Origin: Bradyrhizobium sp. JYMT SZCCT0428
GTDB taxonomy: Bacteria; Pseudomonadota; Alphaproteobacteria; Rhizobiales; Xanthobacteraceae
Assembly: GCF_018131075.1 (NCBI RefSeq)
Contig: NZ_JAFCLS010000004.1
Span: forward strand, 124,001 to 188,000
Reading direction: 5' to 3'
Length of the DNA stretch: 64,000 nucleotides
Shown here: piece after piece, positions 62,263 through 64,000 of the stretch
How the letters are laid out: every line of letters starts with the position of its first letter
How positions within the stretch are numbered: the first letter of the stretch is position 1
Made by a program: the position numbers and the translations under genes
Notes under the pieces: model-generated
The model's input: only the letters and a program-made list of their open reading frames with translations
Told to the model about the DNA's origin: nothing
The model's database searches: none

Positions 62263-63812
62263 GCACGGATATTTCAGCGCTGGCCAACCGGCCGGTGATC
62301 ATCGGCGGCGGCGCCGCAGGATTGATGACGGCGCTGCACCTGGCGCCGGAGCCGGTGCTGGTGGTGTCGAAGGCCCCCTTGGGTGCGGAAGCCTCCAGCC
62401 TGTGGGCGCAAGGCGGACTGGCGGCGGCGATGGGCGCGGACGACGACCCTGCCCTGCATCTCGCCGACACCATCGCTGCCGGCGCCGGGCTTTGCGACGA
62501 AACCACTGCAAGCCGGATCGTCCACGCGGCGCCCGCGGCGGTCGAGCATCTCACGCAACTCGGCGTCGCCTTCGACCGGCGGCCGGATGGACGCTGGAGG
62601 CTCGGCCTCGAAGCCGCCCACAGCCGCAACCGGATCGTTCATGCCACCGGCGACGGCACCGGCCGGGAGATCATGCGGGCATTGATTGCGGCGGTACGCC
62701 GCTGCCCAACCATCACGCTGCTGGAGGGTGTCGAGGCGCGCCGGCTGATCGTCGAGGACAACGCGGTCAAGGGCGTGCTCGCCGTCAACGCGCAAGGTCC
62801 GCAGGTGATCGATACCGGCCGCGTCGTGATCGCGACCGGCGGGATCGGAGGACTGTTTCTCGACAGCACCAATCCGGCCGGCTGCTTCGGCCAAGGACTG
62901 GCACTGGCGGCGCACGCGGGCGCCAAGCTTTCGGATATCGAGTTCATCCAGTTTCATCCAACCGCGTTCGATGGCCCGTCGCGGCCGATGCCGCTGCTCA
63001 CCGAGGCTATCAGAGGCGACGGCGCAACCCTGATCGACGAGACCGGAGAGCGCTTCATGGCGGATGAACCCGGCGCCGAACTCGCAGCCCGCGACATTGT
63101 CGCGCGCGCCGTGTGGCGCCGCCGCGCCGAGGGACATCGGGTGTTCCTCGATGCACGGAAGCATCCGGGCAAGGATTTTGCCGGGCGTTATCCCGTCATA
63201 TCAGCGTTCTGCAAGATGGCCGGGATCGATCCTGCGACCGATCCGATTCCGGTGCGGCCCGCGGTGCACTACCACATGGGCGGCATTGCCGTGGATCTCG
63301 AAGGCCGCAGCACGGTCAGCGGCCTCTGGGCCTGCGGCGAAGTCGCCCGCACCGGCCTGCACGGCGCCAACCGCCTTGCCAGCAATTCGCTGATGGAAGC
63401 CATTGTCTGCGCCGAGTGGGTTGCGGGGAGCGTCAGCAGGGCGAGCCGCGGGCCATTGAAGGCGCGTGCGCCCCTTATGGCCCTGCCCGCCTCCGATCCA
63501 TCGACCCTGCGGCCGATGATGTCGCAAGGCCTCGGCGTGCTCCGCGACCGCAACGCGATCGGTCGGCTGGTTCGGGGCCTCTTGCCGCTCGCGAACCGAG
63601 ACGGCGCGGCATCCGATCCGGCGCTGGTGGGTCTCATGATCGCCGTCGCCGCATACCAGCGCGAGGAGAGCCGCGGCGGACACTTTCGTACCGATTATCC
63701 GGACACGCTGCCGTCGGCCTCGCCGTCATCAATCTCGCTTTCCGAGGCGCTGGAAGCCGCTCGCGAGATCGCCGAATCTGACACCTTGTCTCTTGGGAGT
63801 GCCCAATCATGA
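62259..63812 (+). CDS. nadB: L-aspartate oxidase
   Basis: The 517-residue flavoprotein has the FAD-binding [21 protein letters not shown], the [10 protein letters not shown] motif and [33 protein letters not shown]. Further landmarks are [75 protein letters not shown] and a helical C-terminus. It oxidises aspartate to iminoaspartate for NadA. It overlaps nadA and nadC by four bases each. It is a little shorter than E. coli NadB. Confidence 0.96.
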
Positions 63813-64000
63813 CGCTGAATCCCCTGCTGCCCATCATGTACGAACCGATCGTGCGGACCGCCCTTCTGGAGGACCTCGGCCGGGCCGGTGACATCACGGC
63901 CGATGCGATCGTTCCCGCCGACCAGCAGGCTGCGCTGGTGCTGCGCGCGCGGCAGGCCGGCGTCGTGGCGGGTCTCGACATCGCGCGCTGCGCCTTTCAG
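63809..64000 (+). CDS. nadC: nicotinate-nucleotide pyrophosphorylase (quinolinate PRTase), N-terminal fragment
   Basis: The first 64 codons are present, [59 protein letters not shown]. The E-D-L-G-R-x-G-D-I-T and A-R-x-x-G-V-x-A-G motifs identify the family. It converts quinolinate and PRPP to NaMN. The start overlaps the nadB stop as ATGA. The gene continues past the right edge. Confidence 0.94.
   Translation, partial: MTLNPLLPIMYEPIVRTALLEDLGRAGDITADAIVPADQQAALVLRARQAGVVAGLDIARCAFQ

Overview
The window looks like a chromosome segment of a Bradyrhizobium-type alphaproteobacterium (Nitrobacteraceae). The grounds are high GC, the gene order lon / clpX / clpP / tig, a glnB-glnA pair behind a sigma-54-like promoter, a nadQ-nadA-nadB-nadC cluster, and rhizobial intergenic repeats. 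No database search was run, so the species is an inference.

Positions 1 to about 28,140 are the right-hand part of a lambda-like prophage integrated at a tRNA-Asp gene (28141..28217). It continues off the left edge, where the major capsid gene is cut. The architecture is a mirror image of lambda. A divergent control region (about 22,740-23,810) carries a Cro-like gene, a short repressor-like gene and two promoters, each with the same palindromic operator between its -35 and -10 boxes. Leftward, on the minus strand, runs a long operon of small genes (helix-turn-helix protein, ASCH, DUF5131, MT-A70 methylase, ABA-sandwich protein, ParB-like protein, DUF4031), then primase and SF3 helicase. A repeat block and a strong terminator follow, then a phage-encoded NusG paralogue exactly where lambda carries Q. 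Three minus-strand terminator hairpins come next, and then the packaging and head genes (terS, terL, gpW, portal, protease with nested scaffold, gpD, gpE). Rightward, on the plus strand, runs a tightly coupled operon of small genes ending in the integrase. Two genes, 16685..17335 (+) and 23129..23647 (-), oppose their surroundings and look like morons.

Positions 28,200-38,700 hold host housekeeping genes: HU, peptidase T, a frameshifted small exported protein, a methyltransferase, tRNA-Val, the Lon-ClpX-ClpP-trigger factor quality-control block, and tRNA-Leu.

Positions 38,700-57,900 are mixed metabolism and signalling. They include a copper-ligand-poor multicopper-oxidase-fold (FtsP-like) protein, a mandelate-racemase-type enzyme, NAD(P)HX repair, PII and glutamine synthetase, a Rid-family protein with an N-terminal extension, a hybrid histidine kinase, an orphan Fe-type binding protein, a class I amidotransferase-like hydrolase, a PerM-type permease, a diguanylate cyclase, ribosomal proteins S9 and L13, and two acyl-CoA-type genes.

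Positions 57,900-64,000 hold metY-type sulfhydrylase, an exported Tyr/Pro-rich protein, and the de novo NAD operon with its Nudix-type regulator and tandem operator-like sites. nadC is cut by the right edge.

The most interesting candidate system is late-gene control in the prophage by a NusG paralogue acting on a terminator array (a Q-like function carried out by a NusG fold). Next come the paired operators, and the repeated stop/Shine-Dalgarno/start cassettes that seem to have been reused along the small-gene operon.
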